Shown: one piece after another, positions 56,834 through 64,000 of the stretch
Layout: each line of letters starts with the position of its first letter
Position numbering within the stretch: the first letter of the stretch is position 1
Origin: Azoarcus sp. DN11
GTDB lineage: Bacteria > Pseudomonadota > Gammaproteobacteria > Burkholderiales > Rhodocyclaceae
Assembly: GCF_003628555.1 (NCBI RefSeq)
Contig: NZ_CP021731.1
Coordinates: 3,410,001-3,474,000 of the forward strand
Direction of reading: 5' to 3'
DNA length: 64,000 nt
Notes under the pieces: generated by a model
Told to the model about the DNA's origin: nothing
What the model saw: only the letters and a program-made list of their open reading frames with translations
Database searches by the model: none
Position numbers and translations under genes: made by a program

Positions 56834-58090
56834 ATGTCCCCGAACGCCTTCTCGATCCTGTTCCTCGCCGCCCTCACGCTGACCCTGTTCGCGCGGCTCG
56901 CCCTCATGCTGCGCCAGATCCGGCACGTGCAGGCGTGCCGTGACGCGGTGCCGCCACCGTTCGCGGAGTCGATCAGCCTGGCGTCGCATCGCAAGGCCGC
57001 GGACTATACCGCCGCCCGGATGAAGCTCGGCGCCGCCGATGCTGCCGTCGGCACCGCATACGTGCTCGTCCTCACGCTCGGCGGCGGCCTGCAGGCCATC
57101 CACGACGCGCTCGCCGGGATCCTCGAGGCCGGAACGCTCGCCCACGGCGTCGCCCTGCTCGCTGCGCTCGGCGTCATCGGCTGGGCAGTCGAATTTCCGT
57201 TCGCGCTCTATCGGACCTTCGGCATCGAAAAGCGTTTCGGCTTCAACCGCATGACCCTCGCGCTGTACGCAGCGGACCTTGCGCGCGAGACGATGCTGGC
57301 AGCAGCGATCGGCCTGCCGGTGCTCGCCGCGGTATTGTGGCTGATGGGGGCGATGGGGGAGCGCTGGTGGCTGTGGGTCTGGCTGTTCTGGCTCGGATTC
57401 AACCTGCTGGCGCAGTTCGTCTGGCCGACCTTCATCGCGCCGCTGTTCAACAAGTTCACGCCGCTGGCGGACGAAGCCCTCAAGACGCGCGTCGAGGGGC
57501 TCCTCGCGCGCTGCGGCTTCCGCTCCCGCGGGCTCTTCGTCATGGACGGCTCGCGCCGCTCGGCGCACGGCAATGCCTATTTCACGGGATTCGGCGCGGC
57601 GAAGCGCATCGTGTTCTTCGACACCCTCCTCGACAAGCTCCAGCCCGAGGAAGTGGAGGCCGTGCTCGCCCACGAGCTCGGCCATTTCCACCACCGCCAT
57701 ATCTGGAAGCGCCTGGCCGTCGTCGCCGCTGCGAGCCTCGGCATGCTGTGGCTGCTTGGCTGGCTGATGGGGCAGGCGTGGTTCTTCGCCGGGCTCGGCG
57801 TCGCCCCCGCCGCAGCCGGCACCGCCGTCGCGCTGGCGCTCTTCGCACTGGCACTGCCCGCGTTCACTTTCCCGCTCGCGCCGCTGATGAGCCATTGGTC
57901 GCGCGTGCACGAATTCGAAGCCGATGCCTACGCCGCGCAGCAGACACGCGCTGCCGATCTTGCACAGGCGCTCGTCAAGCTCTACCGCGACAACGCCTCG
58001 ACGCTGACGCCCGATCCGCTGTATTCGCGCTTCTTCGACTCCCACCCGCCGGCCGCCCTGCGCGTCGCGCGCCTGCGTTCCACCAGCTGA
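56834..58090 (+). CDS. M48 family membrane metallopeptidase (Ste24/HtpX-like)
   Basis: A 418-residue inner-membrane zinc protease. Several hydrophobic helices precede the HELGH motif ([14 protein letters not shown]), and the third zinc ligand is the Glu of [12 protein letters not shown]. Length and layout match the CAAX protease 1/Ste24 branch rather than shorter HtpX. It probably cleaves damaged membrane proteins. rsgA begins 14 bp downstream, so the two form an operon. Confidence 0.93.
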   Translation: MSPNAFSILFLAALTLTLFARLALMLRQIRHVQACRDAVPPPFAESISLASHRKAADYTAARMKLGAADAAVGTAYVLVLTLGGGLQAIHDALAGILEAGTLAHGVALLAALGVIGWAVEFPFALYRTFGIEKRFGFNRMTLALYAADLARETMLAAAIGLPVLAAVLWLMGAMGERWWLWVWLFWLGFNLLAQFVWPTFIAPLFNKFTPLADEALKTRVEGLLARCGFRSRGLFVMDGSRRSAHGNAYFTGFGAAKRIVFFDTLLDKLQPEEVEAVLAHELGHFHHRHIWKRLAVVAAASLGMLWLLGWLMGQAWFFAGLGVAPAAAGTAVALALFALALPAFTFPLAPLMSHWSRVHEFEADAYAAQQTRAADLAQALVKLYRDNASTLTPDPLYSRFFDSHPPAALRVARLRSTS

Positions 58091-58104
58091 AGGCCACCCG
58101 CTTC

Positions 58105-59037
58105 GTGAGCAAACCCCGCCCGAGCCACGGTACGCCACTGAACGGAGTGATCGTCGCCGCCTTCGGGCGTCACTATGAAGTCGCTGTTTCCAGCGACGCC
58201 GCACGCGACGGGAACTGTCTCAAATGCTATCCGCGCGGGAAGAAGAGCCTTTTCGCGTGCGGCGACGAGGTCGGGATCGAGGCCAGCGGGAGCGGCCAGG
58301 GCGTGATCACGACACTCCATCCGCGCCGCAACCTGCTGTGGCGTTCGGATGCCTTTCGGGAAAAACTCATCGCGGCGAACCTCAGCCAGGTCGTGCTCGT
58401 CACCGCGACCGAGCCGGCGTTCTCCGACCTTCTGATCTCGCGCTGCATTGCGGCTGCCGAGAGCCAGCATCTCAGGACCCTGATCGTCCTCAACAAGACC
58501 GACCTGAGCGATTCCCTGCCGCGGGCGCGCCGCATGCTGGCGCCGTTCCGGGAACTCGGTTATCAGGTGGTCGAGCTGAGCGCCCGCGAAGGGGTGGAAG
58601 GACTGCTTCCCCATCTCGCCGGCGAACGGAGCATCTTCGTCGGGCAATCGGGAATGGGAAAATCGACGCTCACGAACGCCCTGATCCCGGAGGCCCGCGC
58701 CGCGACGCGCGAAATCTCGGAAGCGCTCAACAGCGGCAAACACACGACCACCTTTGCCCGCCTTTACCCGCTCGACGGCGGCTGGCTGATCGACAGCCCC
58801 GGCCTGCAGGCCTTTGGCCTCGCCCACCTCACGCCCGAGGAACTCGCCGCGAGCTTCGTGGAGTTCCACGACCACCTCGGCAAGTGCCGCTTCCGCGACT
58901 GCCGGCACGAGGCCGAGCCCGGCTGCGCGCTGCTGGCGGCGGTCGAGTCCGGCGCGATCGACGCGCGCCGTTTCGAACACTTCCGCCAGATCCGCGACGA
59001 GATCCGCACGGCGAAACGCCAATCGCAAGGTTGGTAG
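58105..59037 (+). CDS. rsgA: Ribosome small subunit-dependent GTPase RsgA
   Basis: A circularly permuted GTPase in 30S subunit maturation. It has 310 residues: an OB-fold (about 10-75), the GTPase with G4 (NKTD) before G1 (GQSGMGKST) and G3 (DSPG), and a C-terminal zinc finger C-R-F-R-D-C-R-H-...-C. GTG 58105 was chosen as it places the OB-fold at the start; GAAGG lies about 10 bases upstream. Ends at a strong bidirectional terminator. Confidence 0.95.
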   Translation: MSKPRPSHGTPLNGVIVAAFGRHYEVAVSSDAARDGNCLKCYPRGKKSLFACGDEVGIEASGSGQGVITTLHPRRNLLWRSDAFREKLIAANLSQVVLVTATEPAFSDLLISRCIAAAESQHLRTLIVLNKTDLSDSLPRARRMLAPFRELGYQVVELSAREGVEGLLPHLAGERSIFVGQSGMGKSTLTNALIPEARAATREISEALNSGKHTTTFARLYPLDGGWLIDSPGLQAFGLAHLTPEELAASFVEFHDHLGKCRFRDCRHEAEPGCALLAAVESGAIDARRFEHFRQIRDEIRTAKRQSQGW

Positions 59038-59056
59038 GCACCCCGGTCAGGACGAA

Positions 59057-59082
59057 AAAAAACCCGCCGAAGCGGGTTTTTT
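59057..59082. terminator. Bidirectional terminator between rsgA and the thiolase gene
   Basis: An 11-bp stem AAAAAACCCGC/GCGGGTTTTTT with a 4-base loop gives a T-run on either strand. It serves the convergent rsgA and thiolase genes. Confidence 0.92.
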
Positions 59083-59105
59083 CTGCCCGGAGGCCGAACG
59101 AACGA

Positions 59106-60287
59106 TCAGATGCGTTCCCAGATCGTCGTGATGCCCTGGCCGCCGCCGATACACATCGTGGCCATGCCGTAGCGGCCGTTCACGCGGATCAGCTCGTGCA
59201 GCAGCTTGGTGATGATGACGCCGCCGGTCGCGCCGACCGGGTGGCCGAGGGCGATCGCGCCGCCGTTCGGGTTGGTCTTCTTCGGGTCAAGGTCGAGGCC
59301 CTTGGCGACCGCGATCGACTGCGCGGCGAAGGCTTCGTTCGACTCGATCACGTCGATCTTGTCGAGCGACAGGCCGGCGCGCTGCAGCGCGAGCTTGGAC
59401 GCCGGGATCGGGCCTTCGCCCATGACGTCGTTGGGCACGCCGGCGATCGCGTAGGCGACCAGGCGGGCGATCGGCTTGTGGCCGCCGGCGGCCGCCTTGG
59501 CGGCGTCGGCCAGCACGAGGAAGGAAGCGGCATCGTTGATGCCCGAAGCGTTGCCGGCGGTGACCGAGCCGTCCTTCTTGAACGCGGGCTTCATCTTGCC
59601 CAGCGCTTCCATCGTGGTCGCACGCGGATGCTCGTCGGTATCGAACACGACCGGGCCCTTGCGGGTTTCGAAGGTGATCGGGACGATCTGGCTCTTGAAG
59701 CGGCCATCGGCGATCGCGGCGGCGGCGCGGTTCTGCGACTCGAGCGCGAAGGCGTCCTGGTCTTCGCGCGAGATGCCCCACTTGCCGGTCAGGTTCTCGG
59801 CCGTGATGCCCATGTGGCCGACGCCGAACGGGTCGGTCAGCACGGCGACCATCGCGTCGATCGCCTTGGTGTCGCCCATGCGCGCGCCGTTACGCAGCGC
59901 CGGCATCAGGTAGGCGCCGCGCGACATCACTTCGACGCCGCCGCCAATCGCGAAGTCTGCGTCACCGAGCATGATCGCCTGGGCGCAGTTGACGACGGCC
60001 TGCTGCGCCGAACCGCACAGGCGGTTGACCGCGAAGGCCACCGAATCCATCGACATGCCGCCCTGGATCGTCGCGACACGCGCGACGTAGGGATAGCGCG
60101 ATTCCGTCGGGATGGTGTTGCCGACGGCGGCGAAAGTCACCTGCTTCGGATCGACGCCGGCGCGGGCGATCGCTTCCTTGACGACCACACCGCCCAGCTC
60201 GGCGGGTTCCATGTCCTTCAGCGAGCCGCCGAAACCACCCACCGCCGAACGGACTGCGCTCAAAACCACAACTTCACGATTCGCCAT
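59106..60287 (-). CDS. Acetyl-CoA C-acyltransferase (beta-ketothiolase, BktB-like)
   Basis: A 393-residue thiolase condensing or cleaving acyl-CoA. The nucleophilic Cys is in VNRLCGSAQQAVV; H in SNEAFAAQ-type and GHPVGATGG segments and the second Cys in TMCIGGGQGI complete the active site. Similarity to Cupriavidus BktB is high by memory, which suggests a role in polyhydroxyalkanoate supply or aromatic and fatty-acid breakdown. ATG 60287 (MANREVVVLSAVR) chosen. It is 19 bp downstream of the CobD/CbiB-family gene. Confidence 0.92.
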   Translation of the reverse strand: MANREVVVLSAVRSAVGGFGGSLKDMEPAELGGVVVKEAIARAGVDPKQVTFAAVGNTIPTESRYPYVARVATIQGGMSMDSVAFAVNRLCGSAQQAVVNCAQAIMLGDADFAIGGGVEVMSRGAYLMPALRNGARMGDTKAIDAMVAVLTDPFGVGHMGITAENLTGKWGISREDQDAFALESQNRAAAAIADGRFKSQIVPITFETRKGPVVFDTDEHPRATTMEALGKMKPAFKKDGSVTAGNASGINDAASFLVLADAAKAAAGGHKPIARLVAYAIAGVPNDVMGEGPIPASKLALQRAGLSLDKIDVIESNEAFAAQSIAVAKGLDLDPKKTNPNGGAIALGHPVGATGGVIITKLLHELIRVNGRYGMATMCIGGGQGITTIWERI

Positions 60288-60306
60288 CTGTGCTCCCTCC
60301 TCGATG

Positions 60307-61233
60307 TTAAGCACCAACCCAGCCGGCAATCACCAGCAGGGCCAGCATCAGCAGGCACAGCACCAACGCGCGCCAGATCAGGCCCACGGTGCTCTGCATG
60401 TAGTCGGCATCGGCCTCTTCTCCGACACCCATTTCCGGTCGTTCTACGATCTCACCGAATTCATGGACCGGCATGCCCAGGCGAACGCCGAGGGCGCCTG
60501 CGCCGGCCGCAATGAGTATACCGGACGCCCTGTCGGCCCATAGCATCGCCTGCGTGCGCCAGCAGAACACCGCGTCCTCGAAGTCGCCCACGACCGAGAA
60601 CGATGCCGCGGTCAGTCGTGCGGGCAGCCAGTCGATCAGCTCGAAGGCCTTTTTCGCGAAGCGTCCGAACTGGCCGAACTCGGCGTCGCCGCGCTCGCCC
60701 CATTCCTCGCCGAGGAAACGCGCGAGACGATACAGCAGGGCACCGCTCGGCCCCGGCAGGACGATGAACCAGAAGATGACGCCGAACACGTTGCGATGCG
60801 CCGCGACCAGCCCCTTCTCGATGGCAAGTCGCGCGACTTCGCTGGAGCTCGCGTTGACGTACTGCCCCCCGCGCCACTCGCTCAGCAGCGAACGCGCGCG
60901 GTCGAGTTCCCCCATGCGCAGCGCGAGGTGGATATCGGTGAAGAAATGGCTTTCCTGGCGGAAACCCATCGTCAGGTAGAGCACGGCGATGTTGAAGGCC
61001 AGCGCCAGCAGGGGATGGGCGAGCCACAGCAGGAAGTACGCCAGCGCCCCGACTGCGACGACGGAAACGACCAGCAGCAGCCAGGCAACTGCGCCGTTGC
61101 GGGCCTGGCCGTCGTTGAAGCGTTCGACGAGGACGCCCGCAAGACGGTGAAGCGGATCCAGAACGATTTGCCGCACCGGCAGTGGCCGCACCTGCTCGAG
61201 CAGCAGCGCAACAATCAACGAAAGAAGCGTCAT
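60307..61233 (-). CDS. CobD/CbiB-family membrane protein
   Basis: A 308-residue membrane protein with hydrophobic segments at both ends and in the middle (AWLLLVVSVVAVGALAYFLL, FGVIFWFIVLPGPSGALLYR). The pattern resembles CbiB/CobD, the aminopropanol-attaching step in cobalamin assembly, but members like this are common in betaproteobacteria outside cobalamin operons and are also likened to AmpE. No cob gene is nearby, so a cobalamin role is doubtful. ATG 61233 chosen. Confidence 0.78.
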   Translation of the reverse strand: MTLLSLIVALLLEQVRPLPVRQIVLDPLHRLAGVLVERFNDGQARNGAVAWLLLVVSVVAVGALAYFLLWLAHPLLALAFNIAVLYLTMGFRQESHFFTDIHLALRMGELDRARSLLSEWRGGQYVNASSSEVARLAIEKGLVAAHRNVFGVIFWFIVLPGPSGALLYRLARFLGEEWGERGDAEFGQFGRFAKKAFELIDWLPARLTAASFSVVGDFEDAVFCWRTQAMLWADRASGILIAAGAGALGVRLGMPVHEFGEIVERPEMGVGEEADADYMQSTVGLIWRALVLCLLMLALLVIAGWVGA

Positions 61234-61483
61234 GCGAATTGCGATTGGGAGAAAGGGTCCGGACCGGCTGTATCTGGCGACGATACCATAAAAGCACGGC
61301 GGAATTGTGCGACGCGGAAAACATTGCTCGCAGCAAACGCCGCCCAATTGTTGCTGATTATTGAACAGTGCGTGTCACCCCCACCCGTTTATCCGTTTGA
61401 CCGGTCTCCCTAGACTGAAGGGCATCGGGGCCATGAAAGAGAGTCCCGAACTCAAAGCTGATCCAACCCCGCCCGGAGACCCC

Positions 61484-62269
61484 ATGACCACCATGCCCAC
61501 GCTGTTCGTTTCCCATGGCGCGCCGACGTTCGCGCTCGAGCCGGGCGAGGCCGGGCGCGAGCTTGCGGCGCTCGCCCGCGCGCTCCCGATGCCCCGGGCG
61601 ATCCTCGTCGCGTCGCCGCACTGGATGACTGCCGGGGTGAGCGTCACCACGAGCGAACGCCCCGAGACGATCCACGATTTCGGCGGCTTTCCGCGCCCTC
61701 TGTACGACCTGCGCTACCCCGCAGCAGGCGCGCCCGAACTCGCCGAGCGCGCCATCGGCCTCCTTGCCGCGGCGGGCGTAGATGCGCGCGCGGAGCCGCA
61801 GCGCGGCCTGGATCATGGCGCTTGGGTGCCGCTGCTGCACATGTATCCCGATGCGTCGGTGCCGGTGGTGCAGGTCTCGATGCCGGGGCGACGTCCGGCG
61901 AGCTGGTTCCATGCGTTCGGACAGGCCCTGGCGCCCCTGCGCGACGAAGGCGTCCTCATCGTCGGGTCGGGAAGCCTCACCCACAACCTCTATGAGTTCA
62001 CCGGCGGAGCGGCCGGCACGGAGCCCTACGTGCAAGCCTTCGCGCAGTGGATCGCCGACACGCTCGCGGCGAACGATGTCGACGCGCTGCTCGATTACCG
62101 GACGCTCGCGCCGCATGCCGAACGGGCGCATCCGACGGACGAACACCTGATGCCGCTGATGTTCGCCCACGGCGCTGCCGGCGGCCATCCGGTGGCGAAA
62201 CGGCTGGCCGCAAGCGACGTGCGCTACGGCATGCTGGCGATGGACGCTTACGTTTTCGACGCAAGCTGA
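61484..62269 (+). CDS. Class III extradiol ring-cleavage dioxygenase (DODA/YgiD type)
   Basis: A 261-residue LigB-superfamily enzyme. Metal-site residues are seen in FVSHGAPTFAL and SPHWMT near the start, DHGAWVPLLHMYP in the middle and VGSGSLTHNL later, the pattern of 4,5-DOPA dioxygenase-like proteins. ATG 61484 follows GGAG by 6 bases; earlier in-frame starts add unconserved residues. The 250 bp before it, shared with the divergent CobD-like gene, shows no strong promoter. The aromatic substrate is unknown. Confidence 0.88.
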   Translation: MTTMPTLFVSHGAPTFALEPGEAGRELAALARALPMPRAILVASPHWMTAGVSVTTSERPETIHDFGGFPRPLYDLRYPAAGAPELAERAIGLLAAAGVDARAEPQRGLDHGAWVPLLHMYPDASVPVVQVSMPGRRPASWFHAFGQALAPLRDEGVLIVGSGSLTHNLYEFTGGAAGTEPYVQAFAQWIADTLAANDVDALLDYRTLAPHAERAHPTDEHLMPLMFAHGAAGGHPVAKRLAASDVRYGMLAMDAYVFDAS

Positions 62270-62482
62270 GCGAAAGCGGGAAGCTCGTTTCCCGCGCTCC
62301 GCGTTCGCGTTAATATAAGCACACGCTTCTATGTGGGTAGGGGGCGGCCACGAAATGCCAGGCAGCGATGCCGACGGCTGCTCTCGCCGGCGCGCCGCCC
62401 GCCTCCGCAGCGGGGTTGGCGTGGATGACCGAACCGCGTACAGCGACGACGAGCCCCCCGCCCACCCATTCCGGAGTTGATG

Positions 62483-62923
62483 ATGTCCGTCGATACCCTG
62501 ACCCTGTCTTGCCCCGAATGCGACGCCTTGAACCGGATGCCGGGCGAACGCCTGAATGACGAACCGATCTGCGGCAAGTGCCACGCACCGCTGTTCGCGC
62601 GCAAGCCCCTGACGCTCACCGCAGCCAACTTCGTACAGCACGTCGAACGCAGCGACCTGCCCGTGCTGGTGGACTTCTGGGCCCCGTGGTGCGGCCCCTG
62701 CCGCATGATGGCACCGGCCTTCGAGGAAGCGGCGAGGATGCTCGAGCCGCAGATGCGGCTGGCCAAGGTGAACACGGAAGAGATCCAGGAACTCGCCGCG
62801 CGCTTCGGCATCCGCAGCATTCCCACGATGATCCTGTTCCGGAAAGGACAGGAAGTGGCCCGCCAGTCGGGCGCGATGAATGCGGGCGCGATCGCGCATT
62901 GGGCACGCAGCCATGCGCTCTGA
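62483..62923 (+). CDS. trxC: Thioredoxin 2 (zinc-finger thioredoxin)
   Basis: A 146-residue disulfide reductase. The N-terminal zinc finger has CPEC and CGKC; the thioredoxin domain (about 40-145) has the active site FWAPWCGPCRMM and the cis-Pro in IRSIPTMI. Start ATG 62483 gives 6 bases to GGAG; ATG 62480 is just 3 away. In E. coli trxC is induced by OxyR. A TAATAT box (62311-62316) is the only promoter-like signal in the 213-bp gap before it. Confidence 0.95.
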   Translation: MSVDTLTLSCPECDALNRMPGERLNDEPICGKCHAPLFARKPLTLTAANFVQHVERSDLPVLVDFWAPWCGPCRMMAPAFEEAARMLEPQMRLAKVNTEEIQELAARFGIRSIPTMILFRKGQEVARQSGAMNAGAIAHWARSHAL

Positions 62924-63007
62924 CCGGACGCTTGTGGCGCCGCCGTCCGACCTGTAACGTTGTCGCGCGGGCACGGATGTCCGCCACATAGTGAGGAATC
63001 GGCGCAG

Positions 63008-63457
63008 ATGTTGGCAGTGGTGCAGCGCGTGTCGGAAGCACGCGTCGTGGTGGACGGCAGGGTCACCGGCGAGATCGGTCGCGGACTCCTGATCCTGGTG
63101 TGTGCGGAACGCGGCGATCGCCGCGCGGAAGCGGACAAGCTGCTGGGGAAGCTCCTCAAGTTGCGGATCTTTTCGGACGAGGCCGGCAAGATGAACCGCT
63201 CGGTGCAAGACGTGGAGGGCGGCCTGCTGATCGTCAGCCAGTTCACCCTCGCCGCCGACACCACCGGCGGGAACCGACCGAGCTTCACCAATGCCGCGGC
63301 CCCCGACGAAGGACGGGCGCTGTACGAGCACTTCGTCGCCGAGGCACGCAAGGTGCACCCGCAGGTGGCGACCGGTGAGTTTGCCGCGATGATGCAGGTC
63401 CATCTGGTCAACGACGGGCCCGTGACCATTCCGATGCGCATCGCGCCGGCGACCTGA
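63008..63457 (+). CDS. dtd: D-aminoacyl-tRNA deacylase
   Basis: Removes D-amino acids (and glycine) wrongly attached to tRNA. It has 149 residues with the family motifs [12 protein letters not shown] and NDGPVTIPM (Gly-cisPro). ATG 63008 gives [17 protein letters not shown]; the upstream frame is not conserved. It lies between trxC and the lipoprotein gene with short gaps, all on the same strand. Confidence 0.96.
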   Translation: MLAVVQRVSEARVVVDGRVTGEIGRGLLILVCAERGDRRAEADKLLGKLLKLRIFSDEAGKMNRSVQDVEGGLLIVSQFTLAADTTGGNRPSFTNAAAPDEGRALYEHFVAEARKVHPQVATGEFAAMMQVHLVNDGPVTIPMRIAPAT

Positions 63458-63493
63458 ACGCGCATTCGCGCAGCCCTTGACGGAACGTTTCCC

Positions 63494-63811
63494 ATGACCG
63501 CTCGTACCTTTGCCCTCGGCCCTCTCGCCAGCCTGCTGGCCGCCCTGATCGCGGGCTGTGCCCAGGCGCCCACCGCCTCGCGCCCCGTGGAATACGCCTG
63601 CGATGCGGGCAAGGGCTTTTCGGTCGCCTACCACGCAGGGGGCGATGCGACGATAGACATCGAGGGGATGCGCTTCGGCCTGATGAAGGAGGCCGCGAGC
63701 GGCGGCGAGGAACGCTACGCCTGCGGCGCCCTGACGCTGTGGCGCCGCGGCAGCATGGCGCGCGTGGATCTGGAGAATTCCCTGTACGAAAACTGCCACG
63801 CGCGTGACTGA
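63494..63811 (+). CDS. MliC-type lipoprotein (lysozyme inhibitor-like)
   Basis: A 105-residue lipoprotein. The signal peptide ends in the lipobox LIAGC at about residue 22. The mature part has EYACDAGKGFSVAYHAGG, RYACGALTLWRRGSMARVDL and a final Cys, the layout of MliC/PliC proteins that inhibit c-type lysozyme in the periplasm. Inhibition itself is inferred from the family. Confidence 0.8.
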   Translation: MTARTFALGPLASLLAALIAGCAQAPTASRPVEYACDAGKGFSVAYHAGGDATIDIEGMRFGLMKEAASGGEERYACGALTLWRRGSMARVDLENSLYENCHARD

Positions 63812-63865
63812 TTTTCACCGCGGGAAAGCTTAAGATTATTCGTTCCACCGGCGGAGACCTGGATC

Positions 63866-64000
63866 ATGGCTTATGGCATAACCGACCTGACGACCTTCAT
63901 CCTCGGCACGATTTTCATCGTGCTGCTGCCCGGACCCAATTCGGTGTACGTGATGTCGATCGCGTCGCGCCTGGGGGTGGCGGCCGGTTATCGCGGTGCG
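63866..64000 (+). CDS. LysE/LeuE-family amino-acid exporter, 5' part only
   Basis: The first 45 codons of an exporter, cut by the right edge. The opening MAYGITDLTTFILGTIFIVL followed by LPGPNSVYVM is the LysE/RhtB signature and closest to LeuE. The ATG at 63866 follows CGGAG with 8-9 bases. Substrate cannot be judged from this fragment. Confidence 0.85.
   Translation, partial: MAYGITDLTTFILGTIFIVLLPGPNSVYVMSIASRLGVAAGYRGA

Noticed and set aside
62276..62295. Hairpin GCGGGAA/TTCCCGC after the dioxygenase gene as terminator
   Set aside because: Only 7 bp of stem and no T-run after it; too weak to list.
61358..63799. Open frame of 813 codons on the minus strand across the dioxygenase, trxC, dtd and lipoprotein genes
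   Set aside because: Four short genes with intact motifs on the plus strand explain the region; the antisense translation is featureless.

Overview
The window is about 64 kb of GC-rich chromosomal DNA from a betaproteobacterium, most likely of the Azoarcus/Aromatoleum/Thauera group (Rhodocyclales). This is inferred from base composition, from protein similarity recalled from memory, and from gene orders typical of that class: tig-clpP-clpX-lon-hupB-tRNA-Val, alaA-hom-thrC, and ligD-ku. No insertion sequence, integrase, prophage, CRISPR array or rRNA operon was seen. It reads as ordinary core and shell chromosome with almost no spacer DNA. The only gene-free stretch above 300 bases is the 330 bp between the two divergent aconitase genes.

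Left part (1-9 kb). A truncated RND efflux permease and its adaptor lie divergent to a TetR-type repressor, with two operator-like repeats between them. An ECF sigma factor comes next, in one tight unit with a Tat-exported ferritin-like protein and a small cytochrome c. Peptide deformylase, a GcvR-like ACT protein, a 55-residue unknown protein and AlkB follow.

Proteostasis block (8.7-15.2 kb, minus strand): trigger factor, ClpP, ClpX, Lon, HU and tRNA-Val. Lon has a near-consensus heat-shock promoter. The hupB promoter has a consensus -35 that forms the edge of a long, nearly perfect hairpin.

Central part (15-36 kb). The stress module PrkA/YeaG-YeaH-SpoVR/YcgB is followed by NAD(P)HX repair, an HD-GYP protein, a DMT exporter and NadC. 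Threonine/alanine metabolism (thrC, hom, alaA) comes next, then an Mth938-like protein, a peroxiredoxin and PhoH. A CBS/nucleotidyltransferase protein is translationally coupled to a DnaQ-like protein with a damaged active site and to an NlpC/P60 hydrolase, followed by a phosphoesterase.

DNA repair and energy (36-47 kb). An NHEJ operon (LigD, Ku and a MerR-HTH/TPR fusion) is followed by acnB and acnA, which diverge around a short palindrome.

Right part (47-64 kb). There is a two-RCK potassium channel with a small membrane partner. An RNA/metal-oriented operon follows: dusC, a TrmB-like methyltransferase, a UPF0149/SEC-C protein and two YkgJ paralogues. Then come L31, an ArnT-like glycosyltransferase, oligoribonuclease, an M48 protease, RsgA, a BktB-like thiolase, a CobD/CbiB-family protein, a class III dioxygenase, thioredoxin 2, Dtd, an MliC-type lipoprotein and the start of a LysE/LeuE exporter.
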